From: Caulobacteraceae bacterium
GTDB taxonomy: Bacteria; Pseudomonadota; Alphaproteobacteria; Caulobacterales; Caulobacteraceae
Length of the DNA stretch: 64,000 bases
Direction: 5' to 3'
NCBI GenBank assembly: GCA_027487945.1
Contig: JAIYCQ010000043.1
Coordinates: forward strand, 88,200 to 152,199
Below the pieces are notes generated by a model, which was not told where the DNA came from, ran no database searches, and saw only the letters and a program-made list of their open reading frames with translations. Made by a program: the position numbers and the translations under genes. Numbering within the stretch: the stretch's first letter is position 1; every line of letters begins with the position of its first letter. Positions 1 through 9,167 of the stretch are shown one piece after another.

Positions 1-2526
1 CCCCAGTCCGAACCGGATGTGGAAGTCGAAGAACTCATCGTGCTGGGAGCCAACATTCCCGAGCCGAACCGCGAAAGCTCGGAGGTCGGCGCCTTTCTGA
101 CCGTTGAGGACCTGCAACGGACGGGCGACCCGTCCGCCGCCGACGCCCTGACCCGGGTGACCGGCCTCACGGTGGTCGAGGGGCGCTTCATCTACGTCCG
201 GGGCCTTGGCGAGCGCTATTCCTCGGCGCTTTTGAACGGCTCCCCGCTGCCCAGCCCCGAGCCGCTTCAGCGCGTGGTTCCGCTCGATCTGTTCCCGTCC
301 AACATCCTCGAAAGCGTCACCGTCCAGAAGACCTACTCGGCCAACTTCCCGGGTGAGTTCGGCGGCGGCGTCATCGACCTGCGGACCATCAACGCACCCA
401 AGGAGCCCTTCTTCTCCTTCTCGTCCTCGCTGGGCGCCAGCACCGAGACGTCGCTGAAGAACGGCTTGACCTACTTCGGCTCGCGCACCGACGACACCGG
501 CTTCGATAACGGCACGCGCGATGTGCCCGACCTCATCGACGCCGCTTTCGGCGCGGGTGTGCAGATCAACCGCGCCAACTTCACCACCGACGAGCTGTCG
601 GCCATGGGGCGCGCCCTGGTCAATGCGCCGCTGCGCCTCCTGCAGGAGAGCGAGATCCCGGTGAACTTCGGCCTCGATGTCGCCGGCGGCTTCTCGCGGG
701 ACACCGGCATCGGCGAGCTTGGTGTGTTCGCGGTGGCCGGCTACAGCAATAGCTGGCAGACCCGCGAGGGCTTCCAGGAAGAGGGGCGCTTCTCGGGCGC
801 TGTGCTGGTCGCCGACACCAGCAAGGCCTTCGTGTCGACCCAGAACGACATTCAGTGGAACCTGTTGGCCGGCCTGTCGCTGTCCAACCCCGACCATGAA
901 CTGAAGTGGACGAACTTCTATGTTCGCACCACGACCAAGGAAGCCCGCACGAGCTCCGGCCCGGACCTCGGCGCCGGCGGCGCGATAATCCGTGACGACT
1001 ATACCGAGTGGTTCGTCCGCCAGCTCTTCTCGAGCCAGCTGGCCGGCGAGCACTTCTTCATGGACGGGGCGCTGGGGCTCAACTGGCGCGCCAGCTACGC
1101 CACCACCTCGCGCGACGCCCCGTATGAGAGCCGCTTCCAGTACGGCCAGAACGCAACTGGAGACTTCATCCACAACCCGTCCAACCTCATCTCCTTCAGT
1201 GATCTGGACGAGGACGTGATCTCCGGCGGCGCCGACTTCAGCTACACCCTGCCGCTCTCGAACCAGCGCGAGGCCGTCTTCTCCTTCGGCGTCTCCCGCA
1301 CCGACAGCAGCCGGGAGTCGGTTCGTCACGACCTGCAGCTCGCGGTCGTCAATTCGCTGACCGACAACCAACGCCTGATGCGCGTCGACTTCCTGTTCTC
1401 GGATTACAATCTCAACGAGGACACGATCGAGCTGCGCGAAGTGTCCGGCTCCAACGGGGCCGGCGCCTATGAAGCCGATCTGGTCGTCGACGCGGTCTAC
1501 GCCCAGGTCGACGCGGAGATCTTCCCGCTGATCCGGACGACCATCGGCCTCCGCTACGAGGACGGCAGCCAGTCGGTGACGCCGCGCGATCTGTTCGGCG
1601 GCGCGACCTTCCCGTCCACCACCTTGAAGGAGCAGTATCTGCTGCCCGCCTTCACCGGCACCTGGAACTTCGCCGAGGATCAGCAGTTCCGCATCGGTGT
1701 GTCCAAGACCATCGGTCGCCCGCAGTTCCGCGAACTGGCGCCCCAGGCCTACGTCGACCCGGAAAGTGACCGCGAGTTCACCGGCAACCCGTTCCTGGTC
1801 GATACGAAGATCCTGAACCTGGATGCCCGCTACGAGTGGTACTTCGCCCGCCAGCAGTTCCTGACCGCCGGAGCCTTCTACAAGGATCTGGAGCGCCCTG
1901 TGGAATCGGTGGTGGTGCTCACCGGCGATCAGCGGCAGCAGTCGTTCCTCAACGCGCCGGCGGCCGTCATCTACGGCGCCGAGCTCGAGGCCAAGAAGTA
2001 CTGGGAGTTCGCTGACGTCGGTTCGCCCTTCATCGCCGACAAGCGTTGGCTGGTGCAGGCGAACTACACCTGGTCCAAGTCCGAGGTTCAGGTCGAGGCC
2101 GGCGATACCGTCAAGACCCAGGGCGGCGGCGGCGTGGACGAACAGGCTTCGTTCTTCATCGCCGACGGCAGCCGTCTCCAGGGCCATTCCGATCACGTCT
2201 TCAACCTGCAGCTTGGCTGGGAAGACGACTCGGCCCGGTCGCAGGCGACGTTCATCCTGAACTACGTCAGCGAGCGGATCACCGCCCGCGGGGCCGGCGC
2301 AGCCGGGACGCGGGAGCCCGACTACATTCAGGATCCGGGCATCTTCGTCGACTTCGTCTACCGCAAGGAATTCGACTTCGTGGGTCGCGAAGTGGGCTTC
2401 GCCCTTGAGTTGCGCAACCTGCTTGGCACCGAGTACGACGAGTACCAGGAGCTGGGCAACAAGATCCGGATCAATACGTACGACCTGGGCACCAGCGCCT
2501 CGATGAGCCTGAGCGCGCGCTTCTAA
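1..2526 (+). CDS. TonB-dependent outer membrane receptor (5' end outside window)
   Basis: The reading frame is open from the first base, so the signal peptide and TonB box lie upstream; the first in-window start-like codon (GTG at 19) is probably internal. A plug domain is visible near the start (NGSPLPSPEP, then PGEFGGGVIDLRT), followed by about 650 residues of alternating beta-barrel strands, and the protein ends in Phe (SLSARF), the usual outer membrane insertion signal. The protein would import an unknown ligand across the outer membrane using TonB/ExbBD energy. It lies on the same strand upstream of the T2SS operon but is separated from it by a strong terminator. The substrate cannot be read from sequence. 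Confidence 0.93.
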   Translation, partial: PQSEPDVEVEELIVLGANIPEPNRESSEVGAFLTVEDLQRTGDPSAADALTRVTGLTVVEGRFIYVRGLGERYSSALLNGSPLPSPEPLQRVVPLDLFPSNILESVTVQKTYSANFPGEFGGGVIDLRTINAPKEPFFSFSSSLGASTETSLKNGLTYFGSRTDDTGFDNGTRDVPDLIDAAFGAGVQINRANFTTDELSAMGRALVNAPLRLLQESEIPVNFGLDVAGGFSRDTGIGELGVFAVAGYSNSWQTREGFQEEGRFSGAVLVADTSKAFVSTQNDIQWNLLAGLSLSNPDHELKWTNFYVRTTTKEARTSSGPDLGAGGAIIRDDYTEWFVRQLFSSQLAGEHFFMDGALGLNWRASYATTSRDAPYESRFQYGQNATGDFIHNPSNLISFSDLDEDVISGGADFSYTLPLSNQREAVFSFGVSRTDSSRESVRHDLQLAVVNSLTDNQRLMRVDFLFSDYNLNEDTIELREVSGSNGAGAYEADLVVDAVYAQVDAEIFPLIRTTIGLRYEDGSQSVTPRDLFGGATFPSTTLKEQYLLPAFTGTWNFAEDQQFRIGVSKTIGRPQFRELAPQAYVDPESDREFTGNPFLVDTKILNLDARYEWYFARQQFLTAGAFYKDLERPVESVVVLTGDQRQQSFLNAPAAVIYGAELEAKKYWEFADVGSPFIADKRWLVQANYTWSKSEVQVEAGDTVKTQGGGGVDEQASFFIADGSRLQGHSDHVFNLQLGWEDDSARSQATFILNYVSERITARGAGAAGTREPDYIQDPGIFVDFVYRKEFDFVGREVGFALELRNLLGTEYDEYQELGNKIRINTYDLGTSASMSLSARF

Positions 2527-2532
2527 AGTGAG

Positions 2533-2564
2533 CCGGCCATGCGACGTCTCAGTCGCATGGCCGG
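2533..2564 (+). terminator. Hairpin terminator after the TonB receptor
   Basis: A perfect 13-bp inverted repeat (CCGGCCATGCGAC at 2533-2545, GTCGCATGGCCGG at 2552-2564) with a 6-base loop starts 7 bases after the receptor stop codon. There is no long T tract, so termination strength is inferred from the stem. It implies that the T2SS operon has its own promoter. Confidence 0.75.
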
Positions 2565-2581
2565 TGACCGCCTTTCGCCGA

Positions 2582-2621
2582 CTGTCACCATAGCGTCGCA
2601 AAACCTGCACGAACCTGCATC
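2582..2621 (+). promoter_or_regulatory. Candidate PhoB binding region upstream of gspC
   Basis: Four 7-base blocks occur at exact 11-base spacing: CTGTCAC (2582), GCGTCGC (2593), CCTGCAC (2604), CTGCATC (2615), with spacers cata, aaaa and gaac. Known Pho boxes are 7-base direct repeats (CTGTCAT-like) with 4-base AT-rich spacers. The first block fits well; the others match at only 3-4 of 7 positions. It lies about 55-90 bases before the gspC start. PhoB control is an inference, supported by the nearby phoX-gspO pair. Confidence 0.3.
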
Positions 2622-2674
2622 GTTCGCGGACTACTCCGGGTACGGCCTATCATCAGACCGTAGGGGCGACCGCC

Positions 2675-3151
2675 TTGAGACTGCCCGATCTGTCGAGCCT
2701 GATCGCAGATCCACAGCGCTCGCTGTGGGTGGCGGCAGAGGTGCTGATCGTCGTTCTGCTCGGCGTCCAGGCGGCCCGGCTCGGCTGGATCGTCGCGTCA
2801 CCCGCCCGGGCTTCCGCCCCGGCTGCCGTGGCGACCGGCGAGGATCGCCTCGCCATCCTGAAACGCTTTGATCCCTTCTTCCGGGCCGCTCCCGAGGCCC
2901 TGACCTCGGTCACCAGCCAGGCCTTCCGCCTGCACGGCGTCAGCGTCGGCGGCGGCGGCTCCGGCTCGGCGATCATCGGGACCCCTGATGGCCTCCAGAA
3001 GTCCTTCGCGGTCGGCGACGAGGTCGCGCCCGGCGTCCGCCTCGTCTCGGTCGCAGAAGACCATGTCGTCCTGGCGCGCGGCGGTGTCCGCAGCACGCTT
3101 CAATTCCCGCCCGCGGCGCCGGGCGTTCTCGAGAGCATGGTCCAACCGTGA
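2675..3151 (+). CDS. gspC: Type II secretion system protein GspC
   Basis: This 158-residue inner membrane protein has a short cytoplasmic N-terminus, one membrane segment (about residues 17-38) and a periplasmic homology-region-like domain (SGSAIIGTPDGLQKSF, then GVRLVSVAEDHVVLARGG). GspC links the inner membrane platform to the GspD secretin. No clear C-terminal PDZ or coiled coil is present, so it is a short GspC. The best start is TTG at 2675, preceded by AGGGG about 10 bases upstream. The stop overlaps the GTG start of gspD (GTGA), which supports translational coupling. The family call rests on position and topology as much as on residue identity. Confidence 0.8.
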   Translation: MRLPDLSSLIADPQRSLWVAAEVLIVVLLGVQAARLGWIVASPARASAPAAVATGEDRLAILKRFDPFFRAAPEALTSVTSQAFRLHGVSVGGGGSGSAIIGTPDGLQKSFAVGDEVAPGVRLVSVAEDHVVLARGGVRSTLQFPPAAPGVLESMVQP

Positions 3152-5214
3152 GAGTTTTCACGTTCGCAGCACTGCTGGCCGCCCTCTGCGCGGCGCCCCT
3201 CGCTGACGCCCGGGCGCAGACGCAGGTTCTCAACGTCCAGGACGCCGATGTCCGGGCCTTCATCCAGGACGTCTCGCGCAGCACCGGCTACACCTTCGTC
3301 ATCGACCCGCGGGTCAAGGGCCTCGTCTCCGTCAGCAGCAGCGGTCCACTGACCCGGGCCGAACTGTTCGACGTCTTCCTGTCCACCCTGCGGGCCAACA
3401 ACTACGTCGCCATTCCGACCGGTTCGGGCGCCTACCGCATCGAGCCGTCCGAGAACGCCGCCCGCCAGCCGTCCGCCGCCGGCGGCCAGTTCACCACCCA
3501 GGTCTTCCGCCTCCGCAGCATCGACGCCCAGGCGGCGGCGGAGATCCTCAAGCCGCTGGTCGGACCGCAGGGCCAGGTCATCGCCAACCCGCGGGGCAAC
3601 ACCCTGGTCGTGGCCGACTACGCCGACAACGTCCGCCGGATTCGCGGCCTGATCACCCAGATCGACCAGGACCGTTCCAGCACCCGCGCGGTCACGCTGC
3701 GCAACAGCTCGGCGCGCGAGGTCGCCGCCGTGATCACCAGCCTGACCGCCCTGTCCGGCGCGGATGGCAAGCCGACCCGCGGGCCGGTCTCGGTCGTGGC
3801 GGTGGAGGGCAGCAACACGGTGCTTCTGCGCGGCGAGCCCGAGGCCATCGACAGGCTGCTGCCGCTCATTGCCGATCTCGACCTGCGCGCCCGGTCCAAC
3901 GACGACGTCAAGGTCATCTTCCTCAAGCACGCCAACGCCGAGCAGATGCTGCCGGTGCTGCAACAGCTGCTCGGCCTGCCGGTCTCGGCGACCGGGGCAG
4001 GGGGCGCCGCCGCGTCCGCCGACGGAACCCGCGCCACCACCGAGGCCGCCGCGCAGCCGGCCGGCGGCCTGCGCGTAGGGATCGCCCGCTACCCGGGCGC
4101 CAACGCCCTGGTCATCAGCGCCCCGCCTGACACACAGCGCATGCTGGCCGAGGTCATCACCAAACTGGACGTCCGCCGCGAGCAGGTGCTGGTCGAGGCC
4201 ATCGTCGTCGAGGTCTCCGATACGGCGGCGCGGGAGCTGGGCGTCCAGTTCATCCTCGGCGGCGGCAAGGACGACGTTCCCTTCGCGGTCACCAACTACT
4301 CCAACACCGCGCCCAATATCCTGGCCCTCGCCGGTGCGGTCGCGGGCGAGAAGAGCCTGCCCGAGGACTCCGCCACCCTGGCCGCGCTCCGCGAGGCGGC
4401 GGTGTCGTCGCTGCTGGGGGCCAACGGCCTGCTGACCGGCGGCATCGGCCAGCTGGACAACGGCGCGATCTTCGGCGTGATCGTCAACGCCGTGCGGCGC
4501 GACTCCGGATCACGTCTGCTGTCGACGCCCTCGGTGCTGACTCTCGACAATGAGGAGGCCACCTTCCTCGTCGGCCAGGAAGTGCCGATCACCACCGGCG
4601 AGGTGCTGGGCAGCGCCAACAGCAACCCCTTCCGCACAATCCAGCGCCAGAACGTCGGCATCCAGCTGGAGGTCAAGCCGCAGATCAACGCCGGCGGGGG
4701 CATCACCCTGTTCCTGCGCCAGGAAGTCTCCTCCGTGGCCGGGCCGGTGGCCGAGGGGTCGTCCGAGCTGATCATCAACAAGCGCGAGCTTGAAACGACG
4801 GTGCTCGTCGACAACGGCGATATCGTCGTGCTGGGCGGCCTGCTCGACGAGAATGAGCGCATGTCGGTGCAGGCGGTGCCGGGGCTGAGCGAGATCCCGG
4901 TGCTGGGCGGGCTGTTCAAGAGCCGGGCCCGCACGGGCGGTCGCACCAACCTGATGATCTTCATCCGGCCCCGGATCATCCGCAGCGCAGCGGACGCCCA
5001 GGCGATCACCGCGCCGCGTTTCGACTTCATTCGCAGCGATCCGGCCCTGGTCGACCGTAGCGGCGCCAACGCGCTGGACGCCCTTGTCCAGGACTATCTG
5101 AAGACCCTGCCGCCGGTCGCCCCGCCGCCGGCCCCGTCGCCGTCCGCCACGCCGATCGCGACCGGAACCCTGCCGCCGCCGGCGCCGTCCGACCTTGAGG
5201 GCGGTCCGCGATGA
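3148..5214 (+). CDS. gspD: Type II secretion system secretin GspD
   Basis: This is the outer membrane secretin (688 aa, normal length) that forms the exit channel of the T2SS. A signal peptide (FAALLAALCAAPLADARA, cleavage before QTQ) is followed by the N0 domain (LNVQDADVRAFIQDVSRSTG), repeated N1-N3 modules (TTQVFRLRSIDAQAAAEIL, then DVKVIFLKHANAEQMLPVL), and the secretin core with VGQEVPITTGE and VVLGGLLDENE. A Pro-rich tail of about 45 residues (APPPAPSPSATP) follows and may be the S-domain or pilotin-binding region; no pilotin gene was seen. It starts with GTG, overlapping gspC, and overlaps gspE by ATGA. Confidence 0.97.
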   Translation: MRVFTFAALLAALCAAPLADARAQTQVLNVQDADVRAFIQDVSRSTGYTFVIDPRVKGLVSVSSSGPLTRAELFDVFLSTLRANNYVAIPTGSGAYRIEPSENAARQPSAAGGQFTTQVFRLRSIDAQAAAEILKPLVGPQGQVIANPRGNTLVVADYADNVRRIRGLITQIDQDRSSTRAVTLRNSSAREVAAVITSLTALSGADGKPTRGPVSVVAVEGSNTVLLRGEPEAIDRLLPLIADLDLRARSNDDVKVIFLKHANAEQMLPVLQQLLGLPVSATGAGGAAASADGTRATTEAAAQPAGGLRVGIARYPGANALVISAPPDTQRMLAEVITKLDVRREQVLVEAIVVEVSDTAARELGVQFILGGGKDDVPFAVTNYSNTAPNILALAGAVAGEKSLPEDSATLAALREAAVSSLLGANGLLTGGIGQLDNGAIFGVIVNAVRRDSGSRLLSTPSVLTLDNEEATFLVGQEVPITTGEVLGSANSNPFRTIQRQNVGIQLEVKPQINAGGGITLFLRQEVSSVAGPVAEGSSELIINKRELETTVLVDNGDIVVLGGLLDENERMSVQAVPGLSEIPVLGGLFKSRARTGGRTNLMIFIRPRIIRSAADAQAITAPRFDFIRSDPALVDRSGANALDALVQDYLKTLPPVAPPPAPSPSATPIATGTLPPPAPSDLEGGPR

Positions 5215-6707
5215 CCAGCCTGCCGGCGTCGGAAGCGGCGCTGCCCTACGCCTTCGCCCGGCGTCACAGCGTCATCCTCCTGGAGGGCGACGACCTGCCG
5301 CGGGTCGGCCTGCGTGAGGGCGCCGATCCGCGCGCCCTGATCGAGGTCCGCCGCGCCCTGGGCCGGCCGGTAGTTGTCGAGTCCATGCCGACGGCGGCCT
5401 TTGACCGGAAGATCTCCGAGATCTACGCCGACGCCAGTCTGGGGGTGCAGGCGGCGGACGGGCTGGAGTTCGGCGCCGGACTCGACGGCATGCTCGAGGA
5501 TCTGCCGACGACCGCCGACCTCCTCGATCCTCAGGACGACGCGCCGATCATTCGCCTGATCAACGGCCTCATCGCCGAGGCGGTACGGCGCGGCGCCTCC
5601 GACGTTCACATCGAACCCTACGAGGCGGCGCTGCTGGTCCGGCTGCGCGTCGACGGGATTCTGCAGGAGGTGCTCTCCCTGCCGAACCGCGTGGCGCCGA
5701 TGCTGGTGTCCCGGGTCAAGGTCATGGCGCGCCTGGACATCGCCGAGAAGCGCATCCCGCAGGATGGCCGCATCTCGCTGGCCCTGGCGGGCCGGGCCTT
5801 CGACGTCCGGGTCTCGACCCTGCCGTCGCGGGGCGGGGAGCGGGTGGTCATGCGGATCCTCGACAAGGACCAGGCCGGGCTGAAGCTGCAGGATCTGGGC
5901 ATGGACCCGGAGGTCTATGCCGCGTTCGAGGCGGCGCTGCGCGAGCCCAACGGCATCATCCTCGTCACCGGGCCAACGGGTTCGGGCAAGACGACGAGCC
6001 TCTATGCCGGACTGGGCCTGCTCAACGACGCCCGTCGCAACATCCTGACCATCGAGGATCCGGTCGAGTACGCGGTTCACGGGGTCGGGCAGACCCAGGT
6101 CAACAACAAGGTCGGGATGACCTTCGCCGCCGGCCTGCGCGCCATCCTGCGCCAGGACCCGGACGTGGTCATGGTCGGCGAAATCCGCGACACCGAGACC
6201 GCCCAGGTGGCGGTCCAGGCCAGCCTCACCGGCCATCTCGTGCTGTCGACGGTGCACACCAACAACGCCGCCGGCGCGGTCACCCGCCTGCGGGACATGG
6301 GCATCGAGCCCTTCCTGCTGGCCTCCACCCTGCGCCTGGTGGTCGCCCAGCGTCTCGTCCGCCGCCTCTGCACCGAGTGCCGCCGTCGGTCGCCCGCCGA
6401 CCCCGAGTCCGCGCGGCTGCTGGGCATTGAGGCGGATCGCCAGCTGTGGCGCCCGGTGGGCTGCCCGGCCTGCAACACGACCGGCTACTCGGGCCGTGTC
6501 GGCATCTACGAGGCGATCCGGGTCGATGAGCGGGTGCGCCGGCTGATCGCAGAGGGCGCCGACGAGGACGAACTCGCCCGCGTGGGCGCCGAAGCGACCG
6601 GCGACCTGTCCGCCGCCGCCCGCGCGCGGGTGCTGGACGGCTCGACCACCCTGGAGGAGGCTATCCGGGTGACGCGTCAGGAAGTGGATGCCAGTGGCGG
6701 CGTTTGA
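5211..6707 (+). CDS. gspE: Type II secretion system ATPase GspE
   Basis: This cytoplasmic hexameric ATPase powers pseudopilus assembly (498 aa). It has an N-terminal GspE domain (about 1-110), Walker A GPTGSGKT (254-261), an Asp box IEDPVEY (281-287), Walker B-type DPDVVMVGEIRD (316-327), a His box around LSTVHTNN (345-352), and a four-cysteine zinc site CTEC (387-390) with CPAC (418-421), diagnostic of the GspE/PilB family. The start overlaps gspD (ATGA) and the 3' end overlaps gspF by 20 bases. It should dock on GspL and act with GspF. Confidence 0.97.
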   Translation: MTSLPASEAALPYAFARRHSVILLEGDDLPRVGLREGADPRALIEVRRALGRPVVVESMPTAAFDRKISEIYADASLGVQAADGLEFGAGLDGMLEDLPTTADLLDPQDDAPIIRLINGLIAEAVRRGASDVHIEPYEAALLVRLRVDGILQEVLSLPNRVAPMLVSRVKVMARLDIAEKRIPQDGRISLALAGRAFDVRVSTLPSRGGERVVMRILDKDQAGLKLQDLGMDPEVYAAFEAALREPNGIILVTGPTGSGKTTSLYAGLGLLNDARRNILTIEDPVEYAVHGVGQTQVNNKVGMTFAAGLRAILRQDPDVVMVGEIRDTETAQVAVQASLTGHLVLSTVHTNNAAGAVTRLRDMGIEPFLLASTLRLVVAQRLVRRLCTECRRRSPADPESARLLGIEADRQLWRPVGCPACNTTGYSGRVGIYEAIRVDERVRRLIAEGADEDELARVGAEATGDLSAAARARVLDGSTTLEEAIRVTRQEVDASGGV

Positions 6708-7908
6708 CTACATCGCGCTGGACGCCGGCGGCCGCCCCCGCAAGGGGCTGATCCGCGCCGTCGACGCCGACGCCGCGCGCGCCAGCCTCAAGGGGCGGCG
6801 GCTCGCCCCGGTCCGGATCGAGCCGGCCGCGCAGGACGCCGCGCCGCCCCGGCCCCCGCTGATCGGGCCGCGCGGACTGGACGGCAAGGTCCTGTCGGTG
6901 CTGACCCGCCAGCTCTCCACCCTGGTTTCGGTGACGCCCCTTGAGGAGGCCCTGCGCACCATGGCGCAGCAGGCCGAGTCGCCCCGGATCGCCCGGGCGC
7001 TGACGGTGGTTCATGAGGGGGTTCTGGAAGGCTTCCGCCTGTCCGACGCCATGGGCCGGCCCGGCGCGGGCTTTCCGCCGCTGTACCGGGCCATGGTCGC
7101 CGCCGGTGAAAACTCCGGCGCGCTTCCGGACATCCTCGAACGGCTGGCCGACCTCTATGAGCAACAGCAGCAGGTGGCGGCCAAGGTGACCGCCGCGCTG
7201 GTCTATCCGATCGTGCTGGCGGTGACCGCTATCCTTGTCGTCGTCGCCCTGATGACCTTCGTTGTGCCCAAGGTGGTCGACCAGTTCGATTCCATGGGGC
7301 AGGCCCTGCCGCTGCTTACCCGGCTGGTGATGGGCGTCTCGGCCTTCCTCACCGACTACGGCCTGGTGCTGCTGGCGGTGATCGCCGGCCTGGTGCTGGT
7401 CTTTTCCCAAGCCTTGAAGCAGGCCGCCTTCCGCCGGCGAGTGGACGGCGCCCTGCTGCGGACGCCGGTGATCGGTCGTCTGATCCGCGACGTCCAGGCC
7501 GCGCGGCTGGCGCGCACCCTGGCGACAATGCTCGCCGCCGGGGTGCCGGTGCTGCAGGGGCTGGAGATGACCGCCCGGACGGTGCGCAACACGGTCATCC
7601 GCGACGCCCTGACGACCATGGCCGACTCCATCCGCGAGGGCGGGGGCCTGTCCGTCGCCATGCGGCGCGTCGGCGTCTTCCCGCCGATCCTCGTCTACAT
7701 GACCGCCAGCGGCGAGAGCTCGGCCCGGCTCGACATGATGCTGGGCAGGGCCGCGGACTACCTGGAGCGGGAGTTCAACACATTCACCACCGCGGCACTG
7801 AGCCTGCTCGAGCCGGCGATCATCGTGGTGATGGGCGGGGTGGTCGCGACCATCGTGCTGTCGATCCTGCTCCCCATCCTGCAGCTCAATTCGCTGGCCC
7901 TCGGCTAG
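6688..7908 (+). CDS. gspF: Type II secretion system inner membrane platform protein GspF
   Basis: A polytopic inner membrane protein of 406 aa with two T2SSF repeats, each a cytoplasmic helical bundle: LTRQLSTLVSVTPLEEALRT near residue 75 and ARLARTLATMLAAGVPVLQG near residue 275. Three membrane segments are visible (about 170-192, 222-242 and 373-395). GspF is the platform on which pseudopilins are added and which contacts GspE and GspL. The N-terminus (AFDYIALDAGGRPRKG) is typical. It overlaps gspE by 20 bases and is followed 15 bases later by gspG, the only real gap in the gsp operon. Confidence 0.96.
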   Translation: MPVAAFDYIALDAGGRPRKGLIRAVDADAARASLKGRRLAPVRIEPAAQDAAPPRPPLIGPRGLDGKVLSVLTRQLSTLVSVTPLEEALRTMAQQAESPRIARALTVVHEGVLEGFRLSDAMGRPGAGFPPLYRAMVAAGENSGALPDILERLADLYEQQQQVAAKVTAALVYPIVLAVTAILVVVALMTFVVPKVVDQFDSMGQALPLLTRLVMGVSAFLTDYGLVLLAVIAGLVLVFSQALKQAAFRRRVDGALLRTPVIGRLIRDVQAARLARTLATMLAAGVPVLQGLEMTARTVRNTVIRDALTTMADSIREGGGLSVAMRRVGVFPPILVYMTASGESSARLDMMLGRAADYLEREFNTFTTAALSLLEPAIIVVMGGVVATIVLSILLPILQLNSLALG

Positions 7909-7923
7909 AAAAGGACACTTCCC

Positions 7924-8370
7924 ATGCAGGCCCAGTCCCTGATCGCCCGCCGACGCGCCGAAGCCGGCTTCACCCTGATCGAAATGATGGTCGTGGTCGT
8001 GATCCTCGGCCTGCTGGCGACCATCGTGGTCATCAACGTCCTGCCCAGTCAGGACCGGGCCATGCGCGAAAAGGCCCGGGCCGACATCGCGGTGCTCGAG
8101 CAGGCCGTCGAGAGCTATCGGCTGGACACCTTTGCCTATCCGACCGCGGCCGAGGGGCTGCAGGCGCTGGTCCAGGCGCCGCCCACCCTGGCGCGGGCCG
8201 ATCGCTACCGCGAGGGCGGCTACGTCAAGCGCCTGCCGGATGATCCCTGGGGCAACCCCTATCAGTACGCGCGGCCGGGCAAGCACGGCCCCTTCGACAT
8301 CTACTCCTTCGGCGCCGACGACCGGGAGGGGGGAGAGAAGAATGATGCCGACATCGGCAACTGGCAGTGA
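7924..8370 (+). CDS. gspG: Major pseudopilin GspG
   Basis: This 148-residue prepilin-like protein has a short basic leader ending AEAG, then the processing site G^FTLIEMMVVVVILGLLA with Glu at position +5, so it is a substrate of the prepilin peptidase encoded at 13477-14142. The C-terminal part keeps the major pseudopilin pattern YPTAAEGLQALV, LPDDPWGNPYQY and IYSFGADDREGG. It builds the periplasmic pseudopilus. Its 3' end overlaps gspH by 29 bases. Confidence 0.97.
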   Translation: MQAQSLIARRRAEAGFTLIEMMVVVVILGLLATIVVINVLPSQDRAMREKARADIAVLEQAVESYRLDTFAYPTAAEGLQALVQAPPTLARADRYREGGYVKRLPDDPWGNPYQYARPGKHGPFDIYSFGADDREGGEKNDADIGNWQ

Positions 8371-8821
8371 CCGCCGCCGCGAGGCCGGCTTCACCCTGAC
8401 CGAGCTTATGGTCGTGCTGGCCATCATCGGCCTGCTCGCCACGGTGGTCGTGCTGGCGACCACCGATGGCCGCCCGTCCGGAGCCCAGGAGGCCGAGCGC
8501 TTCGCGGCGCGGCTGGTGCGCGCCCGCGACGAGGCGCTGCTGACCAACCGCACCGTCGAGGTGACCGTGTCCCCTGGCGGCTACGCCTTCCGGGTCGGTG
8601 GGCCGCAGGGCTGGACGCCGCTGGAGGAGGGGCCCTTCCGGGCCGTGGCATGGTCCACCGAGACGCAGCTGTCGGCGGGTGCGCTCGTCGATCGCGTCGC
8701 CTTCGATCCGGCCGGTGTCGCCACCCCGGCCGACTACGTCATCACACGCGGCCGCCAGAGCAGCCGTGTCACCGTCGATACAGCGGGAAATGTCAGGGTC
8801 GATGACGCGACGGCGCGCTGA
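8342..8821 (+). CDS. gspH: Minor pseudopilin GspH
   Basis: The start is ATG at 8342 (or 8345), inside the 3' end of gspG; a longer open frame upstream is out-of-frame gspG sequence. The prepilin signal is EAG^FTLTELMVVLAIIGLLA, followed by a beta-rich minor pseudopilin domain (VSPGGYAFRVGGPQGW, then TRGRQSSRVTVDTAGNVRV) typical of GspH. About 159 aa. It overlaps both neighbours, gspG by 29 bases and gspI by 20. It probably belongs to the GspH-I-J-K tip region of the pseudopilus. Confidence 0.92.
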   Translation: MMPTSATGSDRRREAGFTLTELMVVLAIIGLLATVVVLATTDGRPSGAQEAERFAARLVRARDEALLTNRTVEVTVSPGGYAFRVGGPQGWTPLEEGPFRAVAWSTETQLSAGALVDRVAFDPAGVATPADYVITRGRQSSRVTVDTAGNVRVDDATAR

Positions 8822-9167
8822 GCAGGGGTTCACCCTTATCGAGGTGCTGGTGGCGATGTCTGTGTTCAGCATCGCGGCGCTGGCGCTCGTCAACGTGTCC
8901 GGAGAGAACACCCGCACCGCTGCGGCGATCGAGGCGCGCGTCATCGCCGGCGTCGTGGCGGATAACCGCATTGCCGAGGCCCTGATCGACTGGCCGCCGA
9001 TCGGCGAGTCGGCCGGCGTCGACCAGGCCGGCGACCGGCCCTGGCGCTGGGCGCGGAAAGTCAGCCCGACCAGCGATCCGGAGGTCGTTCGCATCGATGT
9101 GATCGTCGGGCGTCCCGGCGACCGCCAGACCCTGGCTGAAGCCACGGCGTTCCGGGGGCGCCGATGA
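8802..9167 (+). CDS. gspI: Minor pseudopilin GspI
   Basis: A 121-residue minor pseudopilin with leader MTRRRAEQG^FTLIEVLVAMSVFSIAALALV, including the conserved Glu5 needed to recruit subunits into the pseudopilus. The body contains the GspI-type segment WARKVSPTSDPEVVRIDV. The chosen ATG (8802) lies 20 bases inside gspH; an in-frame ATG at 8790 is possible. It overlaps gspJ by ATGA. GspI is expected to nucleate the GspI-J-K tip complex. Confidence 0.92.
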   Translation: MTRRRAEQGFTLIEVLVAMSVFSIAALALVNVSGENTRTAAAIEARVIAGVVADNRIAEALIDWPPIGESAGVDQAGDRPWRWARKVSPTSDPEVVRIDVIVGRPGDRQTLAEATAFRGRR

